This document shows, piece after piece, positions 10,689 through 23,189 of a stretch of 64,000 nucleotides of DNA. How positions within the stretch are numbered: position 1 is the first letter of the stretch; every line of letters starts with the position of its first letter. The notes beneath the pieces were generated by a model. That model saw only the letters and a list, made by a program, of their open reading frames with translations, did not search any database and had not been told where the DNA came from. The position numbers and the translations under genes were made by a program. Source of the stretch: Pisaster brevispinus (lineage: Eukaryota; Echinodermata; Asteroidea; Forcipulatida; Asteriidae); the NCBI GenBank assembly GCA_023634235.1, contig JAMKCF010000001.1:14084258-14148257 (forward strand). Direction: 5' to 3'.

Positions 10689-13600
10689 GCATTTGTGCAC
10701 AAATGCAATATGTCTAGTTTATTATTATTATTTTTTATTAGCTGTTTCGTAGCGCAGCGCTGCGAAACAGCTCTTGTTTTTGTTAAAGTTTTTTTTATTT
10801 TTTTTTTATTATTTTATTTTTTTTATTTTTTTTTTATTTGTCTGTTTCAGTAATAAAAGCCATTGAGATAACGCACGTTCGTTCTATGCGGGATTTTGCC
10901 TAGTTCCTAAAGAGCAATTGCAATGAAACTTTCAGTGATGAAAGACATTAGTGCAATACACTGCATATTACAATGACGTAATGATGACGTCATCACCTGT
11001 CACGTGACGTCATCTTAAAGGTTTCTGTTTTAAATATTTGAAAATCTGTAACAAATCAGCCACAAGAGACCGTAGATTTCTGTTTGCGGGATTGTATAGG
11101 GATAAATTAGGTCTTCATTTTATTCAGTGTGCGTGACCTCACATGACCTCTACTTCCGGTCGAAACCGGAAGTGCTCGTAATTCAAAAGTGCTAAAAGTT
11201 ATGAAAATGCTTTCAACGATGTTAGTGTCTGGCAAGGGTGTGCATTTAAAAAAAAATACCGATGACGTCACGATACACACGAGCGCCCTCTAGCGGCAGG
11301 TTGAAAACTGTTCAAAATGAACTTTTTGAAGATGTGTGTGGAAAAGTTTTGTGTAATCACTTCAAAATTTACACACATGTTGATCGTCAAACAGCCATTT
11401 CATGTGTGAAGTTTCAGATCAATGACGTCATCGGGGGTCACGTGACGCGGCATTAAAGGTGCGTTTTTTGAAGTCGTATATCCCCCGAAGTATTAGTGTG
11501 ATCATGTTGAAACTTTGTAGGTTGTTAGATAATGGCAAGTTCTTGTGAATTGTGAAATGACGTCATGATGACGTCATCACATGATTTTTAATGATTTTTT
11601 TTCATTTTTTGCACCTTTTTGTCATAAATTGCTAATAAAACGTGGTACAATCCAAATTCTTTTTTAAACAGGCTTGATACATCATAACTGCTTTGAATAC
11701 AAAAAACTTTCAAATTCAGTTGAGTAATTTGAAAAAGTTATGACGAAACAGCTCGGCATTTGTGCACAAATGCAATCATGTCTAGTTTTTTTTTTATTTG
11801 TCTGTTTCAGTAATAAAAGCCATTGAGATAACGCACGTTCGTTCTATGCGGGATTTTGCCTAGTTCCTAAAGAGCAATTGCAATGAAACTTTCAGTGATG
11901 AAAGACATTAGTGCAATACACTGCATATTACAATGACGTAATGATGACGTCATCACCTGTCACGTGATTTTTTATGATTTTTTCAATTTTTTGCACCTTT
12001 TAATCATAAATTGCTTATAAAACGTGGTATAATCTAAATTCTTTTTTAAACAGGCTTGATACGTCGTAACTGCTTTGAGTACAAAAAAACCTTTCAAATT
12101 CAGTTGAGTAATTTGAAAAAGTTATGACGAAACAGCTCGGCATTTGTGCACAAATGCAATCATGTCTAGTTCCTTTTTTTATTTGTTTCAGTAAAAAGAG
12201 CCATTGACATAACACACGTTCGTTCTAAGCGGCCTTTTGCATAGTTCCTAATGGGCAATTGCAATGAAACTTTCAGTGATGAAAGGCATTGGTGCAATAA
12301 TGATCTTAAAACAATGATGTCATGATGACGTCATCAACTATCACGTGACGTCATTTTAAAGGTTTATATTTTAAATATTTGAAAATCTGTAACAAATCAG
12401 CCACAAGAGACCGTACGTTTCTGTTTGCGGGATTGTATAAGGATAAATTAGGTCTTCATTTTATTCAGTGTGCGTGACCTCGCATGACCTCTACTTCCGG
12501 TCGAAACAGGAAGTGCCTCGTTATTCAAAAGTGGAAATAGTCATGAAGTTGCTTTCAACGATGTTATTGTCTGGCAAGGGTGGGTAATTAAAAAAAATAC
12601 CGATGACGTCACAACACACAAGAGCGCCCTCTAGCGGCAGGTTGAAAACTGTTCAAAATGGACTTTTTGAAGATGTGTGTGGTGAAGTTTTGTGTAATCA
12701 CTTCAAAATTTACACACATGTTGATCGTCAGGCAGCCATCATATGTGTGAAATTTCAGATCGATGACGTCATCGGGGGTCACGTGACGCGGCATTAAAGG
12801 TGCCTTTTTTAATGTTGTATATCTCCCTAAGTGATAGTGCGATCATGTTGAAACTTAGTAGGTTGTTGGATATTGGCAAGTTCTTGTAAATTCTGAAATG
12901 ACGTCATGATGACGTCATCATATGATTTTTTATGATTTTTTGAAAAAGTTATGGCGAAACAGCTCGGCATTTGTGCACAAATGCAATATGTCTAGTTATT
13001 TTTTTTTTAGCTGTTTCGCAGCAAAGCGCAGCGAAACGGCTCTTGTTTTTGTTAAAGTTTTTTTTATTAGCTGTTTCGCAGCAAAGCACAGCGAAACAGA
13101 TCTTGTTTTCGTTAAAGTTTTTGTTTTTATTATTTTTTTTAGCTGTTTCGCAGCGCAGCGAAACAGCTCTTGTTTTCGTTAAAGTTTTTTTTATTAGCTG
13201 TTTCGCAGCATAGCGCAGCGTAACAGCTCTTGTTTTCGTTAAAGTTTTTTTTAAATTATTTTTATTAGCTGTTTCGCAGCAAAGCGCAGCGAAACAGCTC
13301 TTGTTTTCGTTAAAGTTTTTTTTATTATTTTTTAAATTTTTTTTATTTGTCAGTTTCAGTAAAAAAGGCTATTGACATAACGCACGTTCGGTCAAAGCGG
13401 CTTTTCGCATAGTTCCTAAAGAGCAATTGCAATGAAACTTTCAGTGATGAAAGGCATTGGTGCAATAATGATCTCAAAACAATGTTGTCATGATGACGTC
13501 ATCACCTGTCACGTGACGTCATCTTAAAGGTTTCTATTTTTAATATTTGAAAATCCGTAACAAATCAGCCACAAGAGACCGTAGGTTTCTGTTTGCGGGA

Positions 13601-16600
13601 TTGTATAGGGATATATTAGGTCTTCATTTTATTCAGTGTGCGTGACCTCACATGACCTCTACTTCCGGTCGAAACAGGAAGTGCCTCGTTATTCAAAAGT
13701 GTAAATAGTTATGAAGTTGCTTTCAACGATGTTATTGTCTGGCAAGGGTGGGTAATTAAAAAAAATTACCGATGACGTCACAGTACACAAGAGCGCCCTC
13801 TAGCGGCAGGTTGAAAATTGATCAAAATGGACTTTTTGAAGATGTGTGTGGTGAAGTTTTGTGTAATCACTTCAAAATTTACACACATGTTGATCGTCAG
13901 GCAGCCATCATATGTGTGAAATTTCAGATCGATGACGTCATCGGGGGTCACGTGACGCGGCATTAAAGGTGCCTTTTTTAATGTATATATCTCTCTAAGT
14001 GTTAGTGCGATCATGTTGAAACTTGGTAGGTTGTTGGATATTGGCAAGTTCTTGTAAATTCTGAAATGACGTCATGATGACGTCATCACATGATTTTTTA
14101 TGATTTTTTGAAAAAGTTATGGCGAAACAGCTCGGCATTTGTGCACAAATGCAATATGCCTAGTTTTTTTTTTTTTTTTTTATTTTTTTTTTCAGACAAA
14201 ATTCGTTCTAAGCGACTTTTTGCATAGTTCCAAAGGAGCAATTGCAATGAAACGTTTAGTGATGAAAGGCATTGGTGCAATGATGATTTTAAAACAATTA
14301 TGTCATGATGACGTCATCACCTGTCACGTGACGTCATCTTAAAAGTTCCTTTTTTTTAATCTTTGAAAATCTATATCAAATCAACCACAAGAGACCGTAG
14401 GTTTCTGTTTGCGGGATTGGGTGGGGATAAATTAGGTCATTTTATTCAGTGTGCGTGACCTCACATGACCTCTACTTCCGGTCTAAACAGGAAGTGCTTT
14501 GTAATTCAAAAGTGGAAATAGTTATGAAGTTGCTTTCAACGATGTTATTGTCTGGCAAGAGTGTGCATTAAAAAAAAATACCGATGACGTCACGATACAC
14601 AAGAGCGCCCTCTAGCGGAAGGTTGAAAACTGTTCAAAATGGACTTTTTGAAGATGTGTGTGGAGAACTTTTGTGTAATCACTTCAAAACTTACACACAT
14701 GTTGACCGTCAGGCAGCCATCATATGTGTGAAGTTTCAGATTGATGACGTCATCGGGGGTCACGTGACGCGGCATTAAAGGTGCCTTTTTTGAAGTCGTA
14801 TATCTCCCGAAGTATAAGTGCGATCATGTTGAAACTTGGTAGGTCGTTAGATATTGGCAAGTTCTCGTAAATTCTTAAAAGACGTCGTGATGACGTCATC
14901 ACATGATTTTTAATGATTGTTTTCGTTTTTTGCCCCTTTAAGTCATAAATTGCTAACAAAACGTGGTATAATCCAAATTCTTTTTAAAACAGGCTTGATA
15001 CATCATTACTGCTTTGAATACAAACAACTTTCATATTCAATTGAGTAATTTGAAAAAGTTATGGCGAAACAGCTCGGCATTTGTGCACAAATGCAACATG
15101 TCTAGTTATTTTTTTTATTTGTCTGTTTCAGTAAAAAAGGCTATTGACATAACGCACGTTCGGTCAAAGCGGCTTTTTGCATAGTTCCTAAAAAGCAATT
15201 ACAATGAAACTTTCAGTGATGAAAGGCATTGGTGCAATAATGATCTCAAAACAATGAGGTCATGATGACGTCATCACCTGTCACGTGACGTCATCTTAAA
15301 GGTTTCTATTTTAAATATTTGAAAATCAGTAACAAATCAGCCACAAGAGACCGTAGGTTTTTGATTGCGGGATTGTATAGGGATAAATTAGGTCTTCATT
15401 TTATTTAGTGTGCGTGACCTAACATGACCTCTACTTCCGGTCGAAACCGGAAGTGCCTCGTTATTCAACAGTGGAAATAGTTATGAAGTTGCTTTCAACT
15501 ATGTTATTGTCTGGCAAGGGTGGGTAATTAAAAAAAATACCGATGACGTCACAACACAAGAGCGCCCTCTAGCGGCAGGTTGAAAACTCATCAAAATGGA
15601 CTTTTTGAAGATGTGTGGTGAAGTTTTGTGTATTCACTTCAAAATTTACACACATGTTGATCGTTGAGCAGCCATCATGTGTGAAATTTCAGATCGATGA
15701 CGTCATCGGGGGTCACGTGACGCGGCATTAAAGGTGCCTTTTTTAAAGTCGTATATCTCCCTAAGTGTTAGTGCGATCATGTTGAAACTTGGTAGATTGT
15801 TGGATATTGGCAAGTTCTTGGTAATTCTGAAATGACGTCATAATGACGTCATCACATGATTTTTCTATGATTTTTTCTATTTTTTGCACCTTTTAGTCAT
15901 AAATTGCTTACAAAACGTGGTATAATCCAAATTCTTTTTTAAACAGGCTTGAACGTCATAACTACTTTGAATACAAAAAACACTTTCAAATTCAGTTGAG
16001 TAATTTGTAAAAGTTATGACGAAACAGCTCGGCATTTGTGCACAAATGCAACATGTCTAGTTTTAATTTGTATTTTTCAGACAATTCGTTCTAGGCGGCT
16101 TTTTGCATAGTTCCTAAAGAGCAATTGCAATGAAACTTTCAGGGATGAAAGGCATTGGTGCAATAATGATCCTAAAACAATGATGTCATGATGACGTCAT
16201 CACCTGTCACGTGACGTCATTTTAAAAGTTTTCTATTTTAAATATTTGAAAATCCGTAACAAATCAGCCACAAGAGACCGTAGGTTTCTGTTTGCGGGAT
16301 TGTATAGGGATAAATTAGGTCTACATTTTATTCAGTGTGCGTGACCTCACATGACCTCTACTTCCGGTCGAAACAGGAAGCGCCTCGTTATTCAAAAGTG
16401 GAAATAGTTATGAAGTTGCTTTCAACGATGTTATTGTCTGGCAAGGGTGGGTAATTAAAAAAAAAATACCGATGACGTCACAATACACAAGAGCGCCCTC
16501 TAGCGGCAGGTTGAAAACTGATCAAAATGGACTTTTTGAAGATGTGTGTGGTGAAATTTTGTGTAATCACTTCAAAATTTACACACATGTTGATCGTCAA

Positions 16601-17805
16601 GCAGCCATTATGTGTGAAATTTCAGATCGATGACGTCATCGGGGGTCACGTGACGCGGCATTAAAGGTGCCTTTTTTAATGTCGTTTATCTCCCTAAGTG
16701 TTAGTGCGATCATGTTGAAACTTGGTAGTTTGTTGGATATTGGCAAGTTCTTGTAAATTCTGAAATGACGTCATGATGACGTCATCACATGAATTTTTAT
16801 GATTTTTTGAAAAAGTTATGGCGAAACAGCTTGGCATTTGTGCACAAATGCAATATGTCTAGTTATTATTTTTTTTATTTGTATGTTTCAGCCAAAAACT
16901 TTTGTATGCGTTATTTTGCAATGTTCCCAATGAGCGATTGCAATGAAACTTTCAGTGATGAAAGGTATTGGTGCAATAATGATCCTAAAACAGTGATGTC
17001 ATGATGACGTCATCACCTGTCACGTGACGTCATCTTAAAGTTTCCTTTTTTTAAATATTTGAAATTCTATATCAAATCAACCGCAAAAGACCGTAGGTTT
17101 CTGTTTGCGGGATCAGGTGGGGATAAACTAGGTCTTCATTTTATTCAGTGTGCGTGACCTTACATGACCTCTGCTTCCGGTCGAAACAGGAAGTGCCTTG
17201 TAATTCAAAAGTGGAAATACTTATGAAGTTGCTTTCAACGATGTTATTGTCTTCCAAGGGTGGGCAATTAAGAAAAAAATACTGATGACGTCACAACACA
17301 CAAGAGCGCCCTCTAGCGGCAGGTTGAAAACTGATCAAAATGGACTTTTTGAAGATGTGTGTGGTAAAGTTTTGTGTAATCACTTCAAAATTTACACATA
17401 TGTTGACCGTCAGGCAGCCATCATATGTGTGAAGTTTCAGATCAATGACGTCATCGGGGGTCACGTGACGCGGGATTAAATGTGCCTTTTTTGAAGTCGT
17501 ATATCTCCAGAAGTATCAGTGCGATCATGTTGAAACTTAATAGGTTGTTAGATATTTGGAAGTTCTTGTAAATTTTGAAATGACGTTATGATGACGTCAT
17601 CACATGATTTTTTATGATTTTTTTCATTTTTTGCACCTTTTTGTCATAAATTGCTAATAAAACGCGGTATAATCCAAATTCTTTTTTAAACAGGCTTGAT
17701 ACATCACAACTGCTTTGAATACAAACACGTTCGTATTCAATTGAGTAATTTGAAAAAGTTATGGCGAAACAGCTCGGCATTTGTGCACAAATGCAATTAG
17801 CTCTA
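10689..17805 (+). other. Nine hairpin + CTAG-T monomer ends (Helitron 3'-end-like)
   Basis: The perfect 18-nt palindrome GCATTTGTGCACAAATGC occurs at 10689, 11756, 12140, 12967, 14135, 15077, 16032, 16834 and 17777. Each is followed 7-9 nt later by CTAG and then T. A short GC-anchored hairpin just before a terminal CTRR followed by a target T is the classical 3' end of non-autonomous Helitrons. The matching 5' TC start is not clear: each CTAG-T runs into a T-rich tract. These ends differ from the protein-coding Helitron copies in the window. Confidence 0.65.
13012..13330 (+). repeat. Sub-repeat: five foldback units AGCTGTTTCGC..GCGAAACAGCT
   Basis: Within one monomer, right after its CTAG-TT, a unit of about 60 bp repeats five times: AGCTGTTTCGCAGC, a few A/G/C bases, GCAGCGAAACAGCT, CTTGTTTTCGTTAAAG and a T-run. 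Each unit is a foldback, the two half-sites being inverse. One unit of the same type follows CTAG at about 10739-10790. Units differ by point changes (AACGGCT, AACAGAT, TAACAGCT). Confidence 0.85.
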
Positions 17806-19420
17806 GTTCCTTTTTTTTTTGTCTGTTTCAGTAAAAAGAGCCATTGAGATAACACACGTTCGTTCTAAGCGGCCTTTTGCATAGTTCCTAATGGGCAATT
17901 GCAATGAAACTTTCAGTGATGGAAGGCATTGGTGCAATAATGATCCTAAAACAATGATGTCATGATGACGTCATCACCTGTCACGTGACGTCATTTTAAA
18001 GGTTTATATTTTAAATATTTGAAAATCTAACAAATCAGCCAAAAGAGACCGTACGTTTCTGTTTGCGGGATTGTATAGGGATAAATTAGGTCTTCATTTT
18101 ATTCAGTGTGCGTGACCTCGCATGACCTCTACTTCCGGTCGAAACCGGAAGTGCCTCGTAATTCAAAACTGCTAAAAGTTATGAAAATGCTTTCAACGAT
18201 GTTAGTGTCTGGCTAGGGTGTGCATTTTTAAAAAAATACCGATGACGTCACGATACACACGAGCGCCCTCTAGCGGCAGGTTGAAAACTGTTCAAAATGA
18301 ACTTGTTGAAGATGTGTGTGGAGAATTTTTGTGTAATCACTTCAAAATTTACACACATGTTGATGGTCAGGCAGCCATTATATGTGTGAAGTTTCAGATC
18401 AATGACGTCATCGAGGGTCACGTGACGCGGCATTAAAGGTGCGTTTTTTGAAGTCGTATATCTCCCAAAGTATTAGTGTGATCATGTTGAAACTTGGTAA
18501 GTTGTAGATATTGGCAAGTTCTTGTGAATTTTAAATTGACGTCATGATGACGTCATCACATGATTTTTAATTTATTATTATTATTTTTTTTTAATTTGTA
18601 TTTTTCAGACAAAATTCGTTCTAAGCGGCTTTTTGCAGTTCCTAAAGAGCAATTGCAATGAAACTTTCAGTGATGAAAGGCATTAGTACAATACACTGCA
18701 TATTACAACGACGTAATGATGACGTCATCACCTGTCACGTGACGTCATCCTAAAGGTTTTCTATTTTAAATATTTGAAAATCCGTAACAAATCAGCCACA
18801 AGAGACCGTAGGTTTCTGTTTGAGGGATTGTATAGGGATAAATTAGGTCTTTATTTTATTCAGTGTACGTGACCTCACATGACCTCTACTTCCGGTCGAA
18901 ACCGGAAGTGCCTCGTTATTCAAAAGTGGAAATAGTTATGAAGTTGCTTTGAACGATGTTAGTGTCTGACAAGAGTGTGCATTTAAAAAAATTACCGATG
19001 ACGTCACGATACACACGAGCGCCCTCTAGCGGCAGGTTGAAAACTGTTCAAAATGGACTTTTTGAAGGTTTGTGTGGAGAAGTTTTGTGTAATCACTTTA
19101 AAATTTACACACATGTTGATCGTCAGGCAACCATCATATGTGTGAAGTTTCAGATCAATGACGTCATCGGGGGTCACGTGACGCGGCATTAAAGGTGCGT
19201 TTTTTGAAGTCGTTTATCTCCAGAAGTATTAGTGTGATCATGTTGAAACTTGGTAGGTTGTTAGTGGCAAGTTCTTGTAAATTCTGAAATGACGTCATGA
19301 TGACGTCATCACATAATATTTTGTGATTTTTTTTCATTTTTTGCCCTTTTAAGTCATGAAATGCTAGCGGAACATGCTATAATCAGTATTCGAATTTAAA
19401 CAGGCTTGATAGGCTGTGCA

Positions 19421-20560
19421 AGATTCGAAAACGAAGTGATGTCTTCATTTGTCAGGCTTGAATGTTATGTCATTTAAATCGAAAACAAACCGATTCGGAC
19501 GTTATCACTTGTCAAGTCTTTAAGTATACAGTATTACCAGATCTATCATACATAATCGATACAATGTCACGGCATTCATTTTTCTATTGTAAAATTGACA
19601 ATGATGTAAATGAACGGCAACTCATTCGCCCATACTTTACATTTTTTAAGAATCATCTTGTGGAAAGGGTTTTATAAATAAATGCACCAATATTGACACC
19701 TTCATTAAATAGCGCCCTCTCGTGGCTGAGTTGTAAGACTGCATTTGGTTTTCCGTTTTGGCATTGAAAAAAAAAAAATGTTATTTTTAGTAAATTATCC
19801 GAAGTGATTGGGGTTGCCCAGTGTAAAACGTTATTACAGGGTTACATTGATTTGTCGTTGTTATCATTTTAAGTGATCAAAACAATTTTTAAAACATTAA
19901 CAGGGAGATTTGTGGCTAGACCCATTTTGCAAACACCCATTATGTAATAAATTATCATTTTAAGAGATCAAAACAATTTTTAAAACATTAACAGGGAGGT
20001 TCGTGGCTAGACCAATTTTGCAAACACCCATTATGTAATAAGAACTACCTGCTTTCATCATAGGGTGTTTGTGTTTCTTCAACGACCACCTTTGTTTCAG
20101 TTGTTTTACTATTGTTTTTTACAACAGTGTACATTTTAGATACTGACTACCGGTATATATTTTAATGCAAAGTTGCTATAATGTGTACGAGCGAGAACTA
20201 AGGCTGTATGTTCCTCATTTTGGCAAGATCCATTTAGTTGATAATTAACTCCTACTAAAACGTTATTAATTTTAGCATTTTGTTCACCAACTTCATGGTG
20301 CAATCTTCTCTCCAACTCTATTAAACACGTAATCTTCTAACTTGGGTAAAATGAACTTAGAAGCTAAACATACTTTAGTTGCTATATCAAGTGAAATATT
20401 TTCCTGTCATAGTTATTAAACTCACACAATGTAGAAGCAATAACTTTAATAATAAAGTCTACAGATTTTCTTATTTCTTTTATTTTTTATTTGGTGTTTG
20501 TAATCATTTGATTGTTTACATTCTTAATATCAAGTGAACTTTTTTTTTTAAATATAATTT
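19421..20560. repeat. Non-coding interval with a 91-bp tandem duplication
   Basis: Two adjacent 91-bp units (19861-19951 and 19952-20042, each TTATCATTTTAAG..CCCATTATGTAATAA) differ at only a few bases. The rest is AT-rich with no recognised gene. A lone GCGCCCTCTCGTGG near 19711 recalls the motif of the array monomers. Confidence 0.8.
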
Positions 20561-20627
20561 ATTCAAATCATTTCAAAGTACAAGCAACAAGGTAATAAAG
20601 TTTACATATTTTCTTAATTAGCCAGTT

Positions 20628-21549
20628 TTGAAATTGTTGATTAAAGAGACCCATTATGTAGACTTTTATAATGGTGTTCAAGGTGCTTCAGCGGCCACTC
20701 TGATCCCAGGAGCCAACTCTGTCTGTAGACATGGTAATTGTTGCTGTGATCTTGAACGTGCATTACTCAACCTACGAGACATTCGAGACATACAGCTGTA
20801 TGTCCCATACAGAGGACGACGTAATAATGGTTAAGTTTCTTGCTTTAAGGACACAAGTGTCACGAGTGGGGCCCACACAGACATTCTGCTGAACACTTGA
20901 CAGAACTATACTGACTTGGCAGTTAAGTGACTTGTCTAAACCATTATACCGGTAATCAAGGATAACGTTACTGGTAGGACCTACATGTACAGTGCTTTCA
21001 GAGAATTTGTGAATGCCGTTTTCAGGATCGCCAGAAAGTTGGCTTTGTTTTTACAAATTGCATTGTTATCAAAATGTTAAGTGTCTTGCTTTAGGTCACA
21101 AGTGTCACGAGTGGGGCCCACACTGACACCCTGCTGAACACTAGACAGAACTATACTGACTTGGCAGTTAAGTGACTTGATGAGTGTTGTTTTGTCCCAT
21201 CAGTTAAACATTTTTATAAATAAAGTGATGCATACTACATGAAGATCAAAACATTCTCGAAAACCAAAGGTCAATTTGTAAAGCTTTGTTCATTTCATGG
21301 AAGCTTAATTCAAAGCGGGATGCTTTCTTAAAAGAAGGGGCTTTATCAAATTCCAAGGAGGAAAGCTGTTTTTTAAAATACATTACTCAAACAGTGTACT
21401 GCAAAGTCTGTGGCAGGATACTGCACTTACAGCTATATGTCCCAACCGAAGGACGAAGCAATAATGGTGGATACTGCACTTTGGAATCTAAAATGTCTGC
21501 TAATATCTTAACACTGATTGAATGGGTACAAGAGGTATTAATACAATGA
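20628..21549 (+). repeat. Duplicated modules around 20.8 and 21.1-21.5 kb
   Basis: A block of about 103 bp (CACAAGTGTCACGAGTGGGG near its start, GACTTGGCAGTTAAGTGACT near its end) occurs at 20832-20934 and 21077-21179 with few differences. A second module, CTGTATGTCCCATACAGAGG at 20796 and CTATATGTCCCAACCGAAGG at 21430, is also doubled. Short frames of 68 and 87 codons cross it (20628-20834, 21286-21549), but I recognise no domain and would not call them genes. Confidence 0.6.
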
Positions 21550-22690
21550 ACTTTATTCTGTGTCATGTTTTGTTGCAAAAGATAACATTTGAAGCCAAAT
21601 ATGTAATTTCTTTCTCAGTGTTATGTCTCAAATAACTTATTCAGACCATCATGTGCTGCTTTCCAATATTGTGTATCAGTCAATCTGATGTGAGCAGGGT
21701 GTAGGTGATCTTGTACAAGTCATGAGGGAACATCAATCAGTCACTAATCCAGTGTGAAATGTTCTTTGCTGAAGATTCTGACTGAAATAACCAACAGAAT
21801 AGTGTCGTTTACAGTCTGAGGACCTCTATTTGATTTCCTATAAAGAAAAGACAAAGATAAGGCACACAAACAATTAGTGAGCTAACAATTTATCATTTGG
21901 CAAACACAAGTTGAAGCATTTACATGTATATAGATGCAAAGCTATCAGTATTACACCCTCTAAGTGTCTCATTGCATTATTACATTTTTATCACGTGTAT
22001 ACTCACTGCCTCAAAGACAACCGTATAGGCCTAGAGGTACATGGATAGAGGTTATTTAAGGTAATTCTCAATGCATTTCAGGTACCATCTTGTAATGTAA
22101 GGGTTAAAAAGGGTGGTGCAAATTACTTCGCAATAACTATTACTGATAAAATGGCAATGTACTAATTTTTCTGATGTGACCTGTGCAAATGCATTTTATA
22201 ATGTACATCATTCAGTTTTTTTTAAAAGAAAACAGGTGAAAACAAAGTAAAAATACTTCTCAATTGTTAATCAGATGTCCTACAAAATGTCACATTTGTA
22301 GGCATGACACCCACCTGTAAGTGAGACTGTGGATTTTCTGTCACAGGACTCAAACACACACATTGCATAATGTTTATTATACATTGCGTTTAGTGTACAA
22401 CACAAATTTATGTATTTCAGATACGACAATAACAAATTGATGATTTAGTGGTCTTACCTCTTTGAATGTTTGATGAAGGTTCAGTCAATGAAAGTGGTGA
22501 TGACCTGATGAGCAGAAGGTTACCTTCTTGAAAGCACTTGTTCATAGAGAGTACACCACATAGTACATCACATACACATGGTAAGCAGCTTAACTAGCTA
22601 CAATTGGTTAAGGACATAGTTTATGGTACACATATTAGGTACACTTGTTCATACATCATCAGCTGCAACCAATGGTGAAAAATCAGTCGA
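21550..22690. other. Non-coding interval
   Basis: No gene recognised. A minus-strand donor-like GAG|GTAAGAC lies at about 22457. The stretch GACTGTGGATTTTCTGTCAC at about 22326 has a diverged relative near 23680 (CCTGTGGATTTTTTTCCAC), which suggests a second large, old duplication between 22.3 and 23.8 kb. Confidence 0.5.
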
Positions 22691-22693
22691 ATG

Positions 22694-23110
22694 AACACAG
22701 TCAGTGCAGATGACCAACAGCTAGAGGGGTAGAGTAGCTCCATCAGCTTGTAGTACCATGGATGAGTTTACTGTCAGCTCCATCCAAAGGTGGAAAGGCA
22801 GACAGTATCAATACAGGTAACAAAGATGATTAGCAGCAAGTGAGGGTAAATTTGCTCCATCAGTTCGTAGCACCATGGTTGAGTGTGCTCTCAGCTGCAT
22901 CCAGTGGAAGACAGTCACACAGAATGAACACAGTCAATGCAGATGATAAGTGGCAGCCAGGAGGGTGACCAGCTACAATCCATTGTAGTCCTGGGTACAG
23001 TTTCATGTTTGATGTACACCATCAGTTTGAAGCAACAGCAACACCAGACAGTGTTGGCACATTCAATACAGTTGACAAGCAGTCAGGGGTCGTTTAGCTC
23101 CATTGCTTTC
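22694..23110 (+). repeat. Degenerate tandem repeat, period about 117 bp
   Basis: Units start near 22694, 22810, 22927 and 23065 with AACACAG/AATACAG, followed by TGCAGATGA, then CTCCATCAG, TAGTACCATGG and CTCAGCTCCATCCA type strings. Agreement is moderate and the last spacing is longer (about 138). A frame of 83 codons (22937-23188) is Gln/Ser-rich and looks like a repeat by-product. Confidence 0.6.
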
Positions 23111-23189
23111 TGCATGCATTTGATAGTACAGTTTGATGCTTCATGTGTTAGCTATGCTATCAATAAAGAACAAACAACACACATTTGAC

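Larger units (their letters stand above)
10449..19420 (+). repeat. 9-kb tandem array, monomers about 0.8-1 kb
   Basis: The motif GCGCCCTCTAGCGG recurs at about 11289, 12631, 13798, 14609, 15567, 16498, 17311, 18269 and 19025, each time within the same long monomer. A monomer contains, in order: T-rich tract and TTTCAG; AGCAATTGCAATGAAACTTT; a TGATGTCATGATGACGTCATCACCTGTCACGTGACGTCAT block; ACTTCCGGTCGAAAC; the GCGCCCTCTAGCGG block; TCATCGGGGGTCACGTGACG; a second double TGACGTCA block; in long units an extra ~150-bp block; and finally GGCATTTGTGCACAAATGC and CTAG-T. About six TGACGTCA palindromes occur per full monomer. Units differ by indels and substitutions. Both array ends are truncated mid-monomer. 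No protein family is encoded. Confidence 0.92.

Noticed and set aside
11262..19192. A 64-codon plus-strand frame (MTS..TRAPSSGRLK..) open in most array monomers, with a 61-codon frame on the other strand
   Set aside because: Both strands are open at the same place, several monomers (about 15543, 16480) have lost it by small deletions, and many differences between units change amino acids. It follows monomer conservation and not protein selection.
10449..19420. CRISPR-like array
   Set aside because: Monomers are about 0.8-1 kb without short unique spacers, in a eukaryotic context. It is a tandem satellite.
20628..20834. 68-codon ORF containing a Cys-rich stretch (CRHGNCCCDLE)
   Set aside because: It overlaps a local duplication whose second copy does not keep the frame; no family recognised.
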